A stretch of 15,780 nt of DNA from an uncultured Eubacteriales bacterium (lineage in GTDB: Bacteria; Bacillota; Clostridia; Christensenellales; Christensenellaceae), in contig CACZNR010000016.1 of assembly GCA_902782475.1 (NCBI GenBank), positions 1 through 15,780 on the forward strand, in the 5' to 3' direction. Positions 7,645 to 13,798 of the stretch are shown piece by piece. Position 1 is the first letter of the stretch. Each line of letters begins with the position of its first letter. The translations under genes and the position numbers were made by a program. The notes beneath the pieces were generated by a model. It saw only the letters and a list, made by a program, of their open reading frames with translations, had not been told where the DNA came from and made no database searches.

Positions 7645-7886
7645 TTTGCCAGCTCCAGAAAAGCCGGCTTATATTCTTTGATAATTTGCCTTGCTATGAT
7701 ATCGATCTTCTCATCATCTGTAAGTTCTCTTTCTGTTGCTTCCCTGTCCAGATCGATCAGCTGATATTTCGGCCGGTTATTTTTGAAAATTATAGCTACT
7801 CCATACTCATCCGCCTTTTTTGCAACACGAGAAAAGTTCTGGTTTGCCTCTGTCATTGTTACAATGGTCTTAGTATCTATTTTCAT
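7641..7886 (-). CDS. Phd/YefM-family antitoxin
   Basis: This 81-residue protein has the N-terminal Phd/YefM DNA-binding fold: IVTMTEANQNFSRVAKKADEYGVAIIFKNNRPKY in outline, seen as TMTEANQNFSRVAKKADEYG followed by AIIFKNNRPKYQLI. A charged, probably disordered C-terminus (about 50-81) is the part that neutralises the toxin in this family. The start is the ATG at 7886, with AGGAGG eight bases upstream; an in-frame GTG at 7895 would overlap that ribosome site. It precedes and overlaps the Doc gene by four bases. In this family antitoxin and toxin together repress their own promoter, and an inverted repeat is seen just downstream of the -10. Confidence 0.92.
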   Translation of the reverse strand: MKIDTKTIVTMTEANQNFSRVAKKADEYGVAIIFKNNRPKYQLIDLDREATERELTDDEKIDIIARQIIKEYKPAFLELAK

Positions 7887-7920
7887 CTGATCCACCTCCT
7901 GAATATATCATATCAATAAT

Positions 7921-7940
7921 ATAGGATAAAAACAACCTAT
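7921..7940 (-). promoter_or_regulatory. Candidate operator of the toxin-antitoxin pair
   Basis: ATAGG (7921-7925) and CCTAT (7936-7940) form an inverted repeat spaced by ten bases, covering the predicted transcription start and abutting the -10 box. Position and symmetry suit autorepression by a Phd-type antitoxin. The half-sites are short, so chance is possible. Confidence 0.4.
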
Positions 7941-7966
7941 TATATTAAGCATATTTTTATTGTCAG
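7939..7966 (-). promoter_or_regulatory. Promoter of the toxin-antitoxin pair
   Basis: Read on the minus strand, CTGACA (7966-7961) and a perfect TATAAT (7944-7939) are 16 bases apart. Transcription would start near 7932, giving a leader of about 45 bases before the antitoxin ATG. Confidence 0.75.
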
Positions 7967-8022
7967 ATAGTACAAATTCTATGGAATAATAACTCCCATA
8001 TTCTTTCTTAGATATTATCTTC

Positions 8023-8700
8023 CTACCTGGACCATCCAGTGACCTTCAGATATTTTGACAGGTCATTCAGCTTCTTTTCACATTCCCTGTATCCGGGACA
8101 GTAAGACCCTACCTGTTCCCAGAAGGCTCTTGAATGATTCATGTATCTTAAATGTGATAGCTCATGTATCACCACATAGTCTATCTCATCCCTGCCTGCA
8201 GCTATGAGTCTCCAGGAATAAGAAATGTGTTTCTCACTAGAACAGCTGCCCCATCTTTTCCTGGCATTGGATATGCCAATATTTTCAGGATAGAGTTCCA
8301 TTATCTCTGACCAGTGCTCTGTCCTTCTTGTCAGAATGGCTTCTGCCTGTCTTCTATACCAGTCGTTTATGAGACGTCTTTCCTTCTGTACCGTAGTATC
8401 AGGAACTATCAGAGTCCCATTGCTGCTAAGTACTGCAGTCATCACTTCTCCGGTAACGACCTTTATGTCCTGTCCAAGGAACCTTATGCTCCTCACGTGC
8501 TCTTCCAGTGCACTGTTCTGACGGGCAACATTCTCAATATGTTCCTCTATCCACTTCTGATTTTTGCTCACAAAGCTTTCTATGACACTGTCATCCACAC
8601 GAACGGGTGCATAGACCATGACTTCCCCCTCATCAGTTATGAAGAGTTTGAGACTTTTCCTGCGCATCCTTTTTACTGTGTAGCTGTATGAACTTTCCAT
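8023..8700 (-). CDS. YgjP-type (DUF45) zinc metallopeptidase-like protein
   Basis: The 225-residue protein belongs to the YgjP/DUF45 family, related to SprT- and WSS1-like gluzincins. The zinc site is HELSHLRYMNH: H179, E180, H183 and H189, followed by RAFW. The upstream RKRWGSCSS block (147-155) and VNDWY-like INDWYRRQAE (111-120) are also family hallmarks. Substrates are not well established for this family, and I infer only metal-dependent peptidase chemistry. The ATG overlaps the stop of the preceding HUMPS-like gene by one base (TGATG), with GGGAG about six bases before it. It ends the three-gene set begun by the P-type ATPase. A weak 7-bp hairpin at 7980-8000 with no T-run follows. Confidence 0.9.
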   Translation of the reverse strand: MESSYSYTVKRMRRKSLKLFITDEGEVMVYAPVRVDDSVIESFVSKNQKWIEEHIENVARQNSALEEHVRSIRFLGQDIKVVTGEVMTAVLSSNGTLIVPDTTVQKERRLINDWYRRQAEAILTRRTEHWSEIMELYPENIGISNARKRWGSCSSEKHISYSWRLIAAGRDEIDYVVIHELSHLRYMNHSRAFWEQVGSYCPGYRECEKKLNDLSKYLKVTGWSR

Positions 8701-9332
8701 CAGATCTCCCTGAACCTTTTTGCTATGTTCTCAGCATGAATGTTCCTGTTAAGTATGTATCCAAGGTCTACTGCAGCGACTCCAGCCCTGCTTATCTCTT
8801 CGATATATTCAGTGGTTATGCTTCCGCAGACTGCCTTCTCTGGCTTAAGCTCTATGCCTGAAAGCTTTTCTATGGCATCCTTTCTGGCAAATATGCCAGG
8901 CTCATCACGATACAGTGAACCTTCAAAGTAGAAGCATGCCATGTCTGCTTTTGAGCTGTTTATTTTCTTTGCTATGTCCGTAAAGGACCGTGGCTCAACA
9001 CCTATGACGGCTATCATGGTCTTTTTCCCCTGATCCTTCATATAGGCCACTGTATGATCTATGGTATCAATGTCTGCTGATGAACAGACACTCACCATGT
9101 CCGCTCCGTTTGAAACGGCCTTTTCTGCTATCTGTACATCATCTGTCATTATCCTTGTATCAGCAAGTATGGTCTTCTCAGGATATCTGTCCTTTATCTC
9201 CCTTATGAATGAGAAGGACTTCTCATAAAGACATGCCTGTGATATCTTGATGCAGTCAATATGTTCTCTGAGAAGTTCAAACCTTTCAAGGCTCCTCTCC
9301 AATGGTTCCATGATCTCAAATATTATCTTCAT
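8700..9332 (-). CDS. Divergent OMPDC/HUMPS-fold protein (hexulose-phosphate synthase-like)
   Basis: The 210-residue protein looks like an OMP decarboxylase-superfamily barrel, closest in pattern to 3-hexulose-6-phosphate synthase and KGPDC: KTILADTRIM (53-62), AVSNGADMVSV (72-82), and a late AGVAAVDLGYIL (183-194) phosphate-binding-like segment. The superfamily's DxKxxD active-site motif reads D58-T-R60-I-M-T63-D64, so the lysine is arginine and the second aspartate is displaced or lost. The usual first-strand ALD aspartate is also not seen (KIIFEIMEP). The reaction is therefore uncertain. The start is the ATG at 9332, overlapping the ATPase stop by four bases (ATGA), with AAAGGA nine bases upstream. 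A longer open frame to 9395 lies inside the ATPase gene and is unlikely to be used. Confidence 0.72.
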   Translation of the reverse strand: MKIIFEIMEPLERSLERFELLREHIDCIKISQACLYEKSFSFIREIKDRYPEKTILADTRIMTDDVQIAEKAVSNGADMVSVCSSADIDTIDHTVAYMKDQGKKTMIAVIGVEPRSFTDIAKKINSSKADMACFYFEGSLYRDEPGIFARKDAIEKLSGIELKPEKAVCGSITTEYIEEISRAGVAAVDLGYILNRNIHAENIAKRFREI

Positions 9333-11665
9333 GATGCTTTTTCCTTTCTTGTAAGCAGTCTGTTGAGTCCCCAGTATGTAGGTATCAGTGTACATATATA
9401 GATTATAACCGAAATGGCGATCCTGCTGCCCATTGGAACGAATCCGAATATGGTACGGAAGAAGAACAGTGCAATGACGAAAGCTGTCAGAAGCCCTGCA
9501 AACATGAGTATCTTCAGTGTGGTCACAGGTTTCAGATTGAGGAACAGCACATAGAAACCTACTATGGCAGCGGCTATGGTGGAGATGGTGGATATCTCCT
9601 CATCGGCAAGTCCCGTGATATGTCCAAGTACAGCCTCCAGTATGACGAACAGGGCTATAGTAGCACCTCCGACAAGCGCTCTTGATGCCACATATCGTAC
9701 GAAATCCTTCTCTATCCTGCCGTATTTCCTGTCAAAGGTAAGAAGGAATGACGGCGTTCCTATGCAAAGCGTGCTCACAAGGGTAAGCTGTACAGGCAGG
9801 AACGGATATTTGTAAGGCAGGAAAAGGAATACAAAGCTCAGTATGTATGAGAATACAGTCTTCACAAGGAAGAGGGTCGCATATCTCTGTATGTTGTTTA
9901 TGACTATGTTTCCTTCAAGTATCGTATTGTATATGGAGGAAAGATTGGAATCCATGAGTACTATCTGGGCTATGGTCCTTGCTGCCTCAGATCCTGAACG
10001 CAGTGTTATACCACAGTCAGCAGCCCTAAGTGCCGGTACGTCATTGACGCCATCACCTGTCATGGCCACGGTGAAGCCCTTCTCCTTGAAGTATTCCACG
10101 ATGACTCTCTTCTGATACGGATTGACTCTTCCAATGACTGAATTGCTGTCAAGGACTGCCCTTAATTCATCATCGCTGAGTCCGTTTACGTCTATGTAAT
10201 TATCGTTTATCTGTGCTCCTGCATTTCTGGCGATATGATATACGGTCTCCGCTGAATCGCCGGATATGACCTTTATCCGTATGCCATGCTGACGGAACCT
10301 GTCGAATATCTGCCTTGCATCCTCCCTTATGTGTTCAGCGATCCTTACCACCGCCTCCACCTGAAGATCAGAAGGAGAGTATTCATACTGACCATCCTTC
10401 TTTTCAAGGAGCTTCCTGCCCCTGATGAGTATCAGTACCCTGTCTCCGTTCTCCTGATAGCCTCTGATCTCATCAAAGAGAGATACATATTCCTCTCTCC
10501 TGTCAGAGAGAAGTATCTCAGGCGCACCAAGTATCAGATGCCTGTCAGAAAGCACCGCTCCCGACCATTTTCTCTTTGAGGAAAAAGCTATCCTGTCTTC
10601 AAAGGATATACGATCAGGTCTTTCTATGACCTTCTTCATTGCAAGGGCGGTCTTGTTGCTGTCATCAGCGATATACAGAAGTTTTTGCAGATCTTCCTTT
10701 CCCTCGTCACAGAGATATCTTATGTCCTTGACTTCCATGTTGCCGTCAGTTATGGTTCCTGTCTTGTCTATGCACAGAAGGTCCACCCTTGCAAGTGTCT
10801 CAATGGCATACATCTGCTGAACGAGGACATTCTTTTTGGCAAGCCTCATGGTACCAAGGGCAAGTGATACGTTGGTAAGAAGTATGAGCCCTTCAGGTAT
10901 CATGCCTATCACTGCAGCCGTTGTGGACAAAAGCGAATCCCTGTATCCGACCTTCAGAAGAAAGAATGTCTTGGCAAATAAAAGCACACCAAATATCACT
11001 ATGAACACGGTAAGTGTCTTTATGACCTTATCCAGAGCCGATATTATCTCGGATTTCTCTTCCTTTACCTTGTGGGCTTCCTCGTTTATCTTTGATGCAT
11101 AATTGTCCTTTCCTGTGTGGATGACCTTTGCGATGCAGCTGCCTGAAACGAGGTATGTACCTGAATAGAGCACATCACCCTCCTTCTTGTATATGGCATC
11201 CACCTCACCACTCAAAAGGCTCTCCTCAGTCTCACAGGTACCGCTTATTACCTGTGCATCAGAAGGTATGGCATCGCCTTCCCCCAGCATTATGATGTCA
11301 TCAAGCACCACATCTTCAAAGGGTATGACTTCTTCCTTTCCTTCCCTTATGACCCTGGCGTTCACCCTGGAAGTAAGGGAAAGCTTCTCAAGCATCCGCT
11401 TGGCCCTTACCTGATTGAATATGCCTATGAACAGATTGATGAATACTACAAAAAGAAAAAGGCCGTTCTGATAAGCCCCTACTGAAAGGACGAGCGCTCC
11501 AAGAACAAAGTTCAGGAGGTTGAATACGGTAAGTGTATTTTCTTTGATTATCTCCGGGACCGACTTCTGTTTCGGTGCAGCATCGATGTTGTTGAGCCCT
11601 TTTTCGACTCTCTCAGCCACCTCAGAGCGTGAAAGCCCCTTTATATCTTTCTTCAATGTTTCCAT
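9329..11665 (-). CDS. CtpE-like cation-transporting P-type ATPase
   Basis: The roughly 778-residue protein is an E1-E2 ATPase. It has two N-terminal helices (about 46-85), an actuator domain with LLSGEVDAI in place of the usual TGES (about 150-157), the M4 motif GMIPEGL (254-260), the phosphorylation site CIDKTGT with D300, VISGDS (about 465-470), the hinge TGDGVNDVPAL (about 535-545) and about six C-terminal helices. The run PEGL-LLTNVSLALGTMRLAKKN-VLVQ resembles mycobacterial CtpE and Firmicute relatives, linked to calcium uptake, but the ion cannot be read off here. No N-terminal metal-binding domain is present. The ATG lies 12 bases after a hairpin and has no Shine-Dalgarno. It heads a set with the HUMPS-like and YgjP genes. 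Confidence 0.92.
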   Translation of the reverse strand: METLKKDIKGLSRSEVAERVEKGLNNIDAAPKQKSVPEIIKENTLTVFNLLNFVLGALVLSVGAYQNGLFLFVVFINLFIGIFNQVRAKRMLEKLSLTSRVNARVIREGKEEVIPFEDVVLDDIIMLGEGDAIPSDAQVISGTCETEESLLSGEVDAIYKKEGDVLYSGTYLVSGSCIAKVIHTGKDNYASKINEEAHKVKEEKSEIISALDKVIKTLTVFIVIFGVLLFAKTFFLLKVGYRDSLLSTTAAVIGMIPEGLILLTNVSLALGTMRLAKKNVLVQQMYAIETLARVDLLCIDKTGTITDGNMEVKDIRYLCDEGKEDLQKLLYIADDSNKTALAMKKVIERPDRISFEDRIAFSSKRKWSGAVLSDRHLILGAPEILLSDRREEYVSLFDEIRGYQENGDRVLILIRGRKLLEKKDGQYEYSPSDLQVEAVVRIAEHIREDARQIFDRFRQHGIRIKVISGDSAETVYHIARNAGAQINDNYIDVNGLSDDELRAVLDSNSVIGRVNPYQKRVIVEYFKEKGFTVAMTGDGVNDVPALRAADCGITLRSGSEAARTIAQIVLMDSNLSSIYNTILEGNIVINNIQRYATLFLVKTVFSYILSFVFLFLPYKYPFLPVQLTLVSTLCIGTPSFLLTFDRKYGRIEKDFVRYVASRALVGGATIALFVILEAVLGHITGLADEEISTISTIAAAIVGFYVLFLNLKPVTTLKILMFAGLLTAFVIALFFFRTIFGFVPMGSRIAISVIIYICTLIPTYWGLNRLLTRKEKAS

Positions 11666-11670
11666 TACAC

Positions 11671-11694
11671 AAATAAAGCCGGCATATGCCGGCT
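11671..11694 (-). terminator. Terminator hairpin after ftsZ
   Basis: The perfect 18-base palindrome AGCCGGCATATGCCGGCT (11677-11694) makes a 7-bp GC-rich stem with an ATAT loop. On the minus strand it is followed by TTATTTGTGT and then, 12 bases from the stem, the ATPase ATG. Since no promoter is evident between the ftsZ stop and that ATG, it may be a partial terminator within an ftsZ-ATPase transcript. Confidence 0.65.
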
Positions 11695-11711
11695 CATAGT
11701 TTCATAATATA

Positions 11712-12875
11712 TCAGTCATCCATCTGGATCCTCTTCGGACTCTTCTTAACGAATGTCGGAAGCTCAGGTTCACTGTTGTTGTAATCATTTCCGCTTCTCT
11801 GTATGAGTGGTCTTCCAGGTATCGGATTATCCTCACGCTGAGCCTGTGGCTTTGTTAAAACAGCTTCCTGCTGTGGATACTGTGTCCTTGTATTCTGAGG
11901 ATTGTACTTTGTTGCATATGAGCTGTCGAAGCCGGTAGCTATAACAGTTACATGAACTTCATCCTCGAGCTGGTCGTTGATGTCAACACCGAGCATGGTC
12001 TCAGCATCAGGACTAGCTGCTTCCTTGAGGACTCTGGAAGCTTCCTCGATCTCAGGCAGTGAAACGCCAGGATCAACGATGATGTTAAGGATTATTCCCT
12101 TAGCACCCTTTATGGATGTATCAAGAAGCGGGCTCTGGATAGCCTGCTTTACAGCCTCGATGACTCTGTTGTCGCCCTTGGCTGTAGCGATGCCCATGTG
12201 AGCTGTACCGCTGTTCTTGAGTATCTTCTTTACGTCTGCAAAGTCAAGGTTCATGAATGAAGGCTTTACGATGATCTCGGTAAGTCCCTGTATGCCCTGT
12301 CTTAATGCATCATCTGCAAGTCTGAATGACTCATTGAGAGGAGTATTCTTTCCTGCCATCTCAAGAAGCTTGTCGTTTGGTACCTTTACGATACTGTCAA
12401 CAGATGATCTTAACTTGTCATATCCTTCCTGAGCTGCCTTGCTTCTTGGAGTTCCTTCAAACCAGAATGGTGTGGTCACGAATGCAACTGTAAGTGCATC
12501 GGATGACTTTGCCACTTCAGCAACTATAGGAGCTGCTCCTGTTCCAGTACCACCGCCAAGTCCTGCAGCTATGAAGACAAGATCTGCACCTTTTATGGCT
12601 CTTTCAAGTTCTTCTCTGCTTTCTTCTGCAGCCTTTTCACCAACTGTAGGATCTCCGCCTGATCCAAGCCCCTTTGTGAGCTTTTCACCGATCTGTATCT
12701 TCTGTGGTGTCGAATTAAGTGTCAGTGCCTGAAGGTCTGTGTTCACTACTATAAACTCTGCACCTTCGAGTCCGTACTGGACCATACGATTTACTGTGTT
12801 TCCACCGCCGCCGCCTACTCCTACAACCTTTATCTTAGTAAAATTCGGTTGAGCTGAATCTATGTTGAAGGACAT
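11712..12875 (-). CDS. ftsZ: Cell division protein FtsZ
   Basis: FtsZ is the tubulin-like GTPase that forms the division ring. In the 387-residue form the GTP-binding loop reads [15 protein letters not shown] (17-31), the signature GGGTGTG is at 108-114, and the T7 loop NLDFADV supplies N209, D211 and D214 for hydrolysis. A polar linker (about 321-368) leads to the C-terminal peptide ELPTFVKK (371-378), which binds FtsA/SepF-type partners. The first loop has GGGGGN rather than the common GGAGNN, and TTPFWFEG replaces the common TKPF form, so it is a divergent lineage. The ATG at 12875 has AAAGGGG seven bases upstream; the frame is also open to an ATG at 12953, without a ribosome site. ftsZ stands alone, without ftsA or other division genes. 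Confidence 0.97.
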   Translation of the reverse strand: MSFNIDSAQPNFTKIKVVGVGGGGGNTVNRMVQYGLEGAEFIVVNTDLQALTLNSTPQKIQIGEKLTKGLGSGGDPTVGEKAAEESREELERAIKGADLVFIAAGLGGGTGTGAAPIVAEVAKSSDALTVAFVTTPFWFEGTPRSKAAQEGYDKLRSSVDSIVKVPNDKLLEMAGKNTPLNESFRLADDALRQGIQGLTEIIVKPSFMNLDFADVKKILKNSGTAHMGIATAKGDNRVIEAVKQAIQSPLLDTSIKGAKGIILNIIVDPGVSLPEIEEASRVLKEAASPDAETMLGVDINDQLEDEVHVTVIATGFDSSYATKYNPQNTRTQYPQQEAVLTKPQAQREDNPIPGRPLIQRSGNDYNNSEPELPTFVKKSPKRIQMDD

Positions 12876-13004
12876 ACTTTTACCCCTTTCAGAATTATAT
12901 TTTTTTACTTCTTTCTCCTCATCAAACAGAGAAAAAACATAATCCATTTCCATCAATATAAACCAATGTACATCAAATTCGCGTATGTATACACATACAT
13001 ATAA

Positions 13005-13033
13005 ATAATATACTTCTCAAATTTTATTGTCAA
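13005..13033 (-). promoter_or_regulatory. ftsZ: Promoter of ftsZ
   Basis: On the minus strand a perfect TTGACA (13033-13028) and TATTAT (13010-13005) are 17 bases apart. Transcription would start near 12998, about 123 bases before the ftsZ ATG. This is the only strong sigma-A-like promoter seen upstream of ftsZ. Confidence 0.8.
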
Positions 13034-13035
13034 TG

Positions 13036-13047
13036 TGAACATGTTCA
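13036..13047. promoter_or_regulatory. Palindrome next to the ftsZ -35 box
   Basis: TGAACATGTTCA is a perfect 12-base palindrome two bases upstream of the -35 hexamer. The site would span about -38 to -49, a place used by activators. It resembles the GAAC/GTTC half-sites of Gram-positive LexA boxes, but the spacing is two bases instead of four, so LexA is not a good match. The binding protein is unknown. Confidence 0.4.
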
Positions 13048-13229
13048 AAATAGAGGCCATAAAAACCATTTGAAGCCATGTTAACACAAATTTAAAACTC
13101 TCAAAATCCACGTGCCGGACCCTATTGCAATCAGTGCATTAAAATACACTTTTAAGGTATTTCCATCCGGATCAGGACTTAACTGTTACAGTTTTTCGAT
13201 ATTGCCAGTGCCCTGTCTGCAGCCTGCAC

Positions 13230-13628
13230 TCAGCAGTGGCAGTTATGTGTATCGTGCTCCTTTTTGCAGTCATGTTCTCCATGACCATGACCTTCACCAT
13301 GACAGCATGCCTTTTCACTGTCAGTTACAAGCTCTCCTTTGAGATAAGAAAGGATAGCCTCATCGGCATTTCCCTCTGCCCCCGGTATGATCTCTATTCC
13401 GGAATCCTCAAATGCCATCCTGGCTCCCATTCCCATGCCGCCGCAGATAAGGACATCTATGCCCCTGTCCTTTAAGAAGCCTATGAGATCCTCATGTCCT
13501 ATGCCATCCGTCCCTATAACGCAGGAACCCGTCACGGCACCATTTTCTGTCTCGTATATCTTGAATGACTCTGTCCTTCCGAAATGCTGGAAGATCTCTC
13601 CATCGTTGAAAGTAACTGCGATCTTCAT
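13230..13628 (-). CDS. NifX/NifB-type iron-molybdenum cluster-binding protein with Cys/His tail
   Basis: The 132-residue protein is a single-domain member of the dinitrogenase iron-molybdenum cofactor-binding family, whose members hold or carry metal clusters and are common in anaerobes that do not fix nitrogen. The core (1-105) shows MKIAVTFND, FQHFGRTESF (13-22) and ICGGMGMGARMAF (61-73). Residues 108-132 form a tail with five cysteines and seven histidines (CCHGEGHGHGEH and NCHC), likely a metal-binding extension. No nif genes are nearby, so a role in nitrogenase is not supported here. The ATG has AAGGAAAA just upstream. It appears to be a single-gene unit with its own extended -10 promoter, between ftsZ and the ABC exporter. 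Confidence 0.92.
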   Translation of the reverse strand: MKIAVTFNDGEIFQHFGRTESFKIYETENGAVTGSCVIGTDGIGHEDLIGFLKDRGIDVLICGGMGMGARMAFEDSGIEIIPGAEGNADEAILSYLKGELVTDSEKACCHGEGHGHGEHDCKKEHDTHNCHC

Positions 13629-13663
13629 TTTTCCTTTTTTCCTTTTCCAATATATTTGTATTA

Positions 13664-13672
13664 ATTATATCA
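13664..13672 (-). promoter_or_regulatory. Extended -10 promoter of the NifX-like gene
   Basis: The minus strand reads TGATATAAT (13672-13664), an extended -10 with a perfect TATAAT and no good -35. Transcription would start near 13657, about 28 bases before the ATG. Confidence 0.55.
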
Positions 13673-13740
13673 TCCATAAACATAATAACATATATATCTT
13701 TGGCTGTTCCTGCATTCGCCTGGCACTTCAGCTGTTAAAC

Positions 13741-13782
13741 TCAAAAAGACCACTGGCCTTTTTTGGATATGCCAGTGGTCTT
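13741..13782 (-). terminator. Terminator after the ABC exporter gene
   Basis: AAGACCACTGGC and GCCAGTGGTCTT (13746-13757 and 13771-13782) form a 12-bp perfect stem with a 13-base loop. On the minus strand it runs into a T-tract, TTTTTGAG. It ends 16 bases after the exporter stop and also isolates the NifX-like gene from read-through. Confidence 0.9.
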
Positions 13783-13798
13783 ATATTTACAGTATCTG

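Larger units (their letters stand above)
12876..13229. other. Intergenic region upstream of ftsZ
   Basis: This 354-base AT-rich stretch holds the ftsZ promoter (13005-13033), a palindrome beside it (13036-13047) and a leader of about 120 bases. The leader is in frame with ftsZ from an ATG at 12953, and the predicted transcript would begin with a 6-bp hairpin (12983-12998, GTATGT/ACATAC). The right half (about 13050-13229) contains the sequence after the NifX-like gene: a weak AT-rich hairpin (13142-13162) is the only candidate terminator. I see no further gene. Confidence 0.7.

Noticed and set aside
7029..8022. Integrated genomic island with tRNA attachment sites
   Set aside because: No integrase and no second copy of the tRNA 3' end is visible near the toxin-antitoxin genes.
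12894..12899. Minus-strand TATAAT just before ftsZ as a second promoter
   Set aside because: No -35 at proper spacing, and the start point would fall inside the ribosome-binding site.
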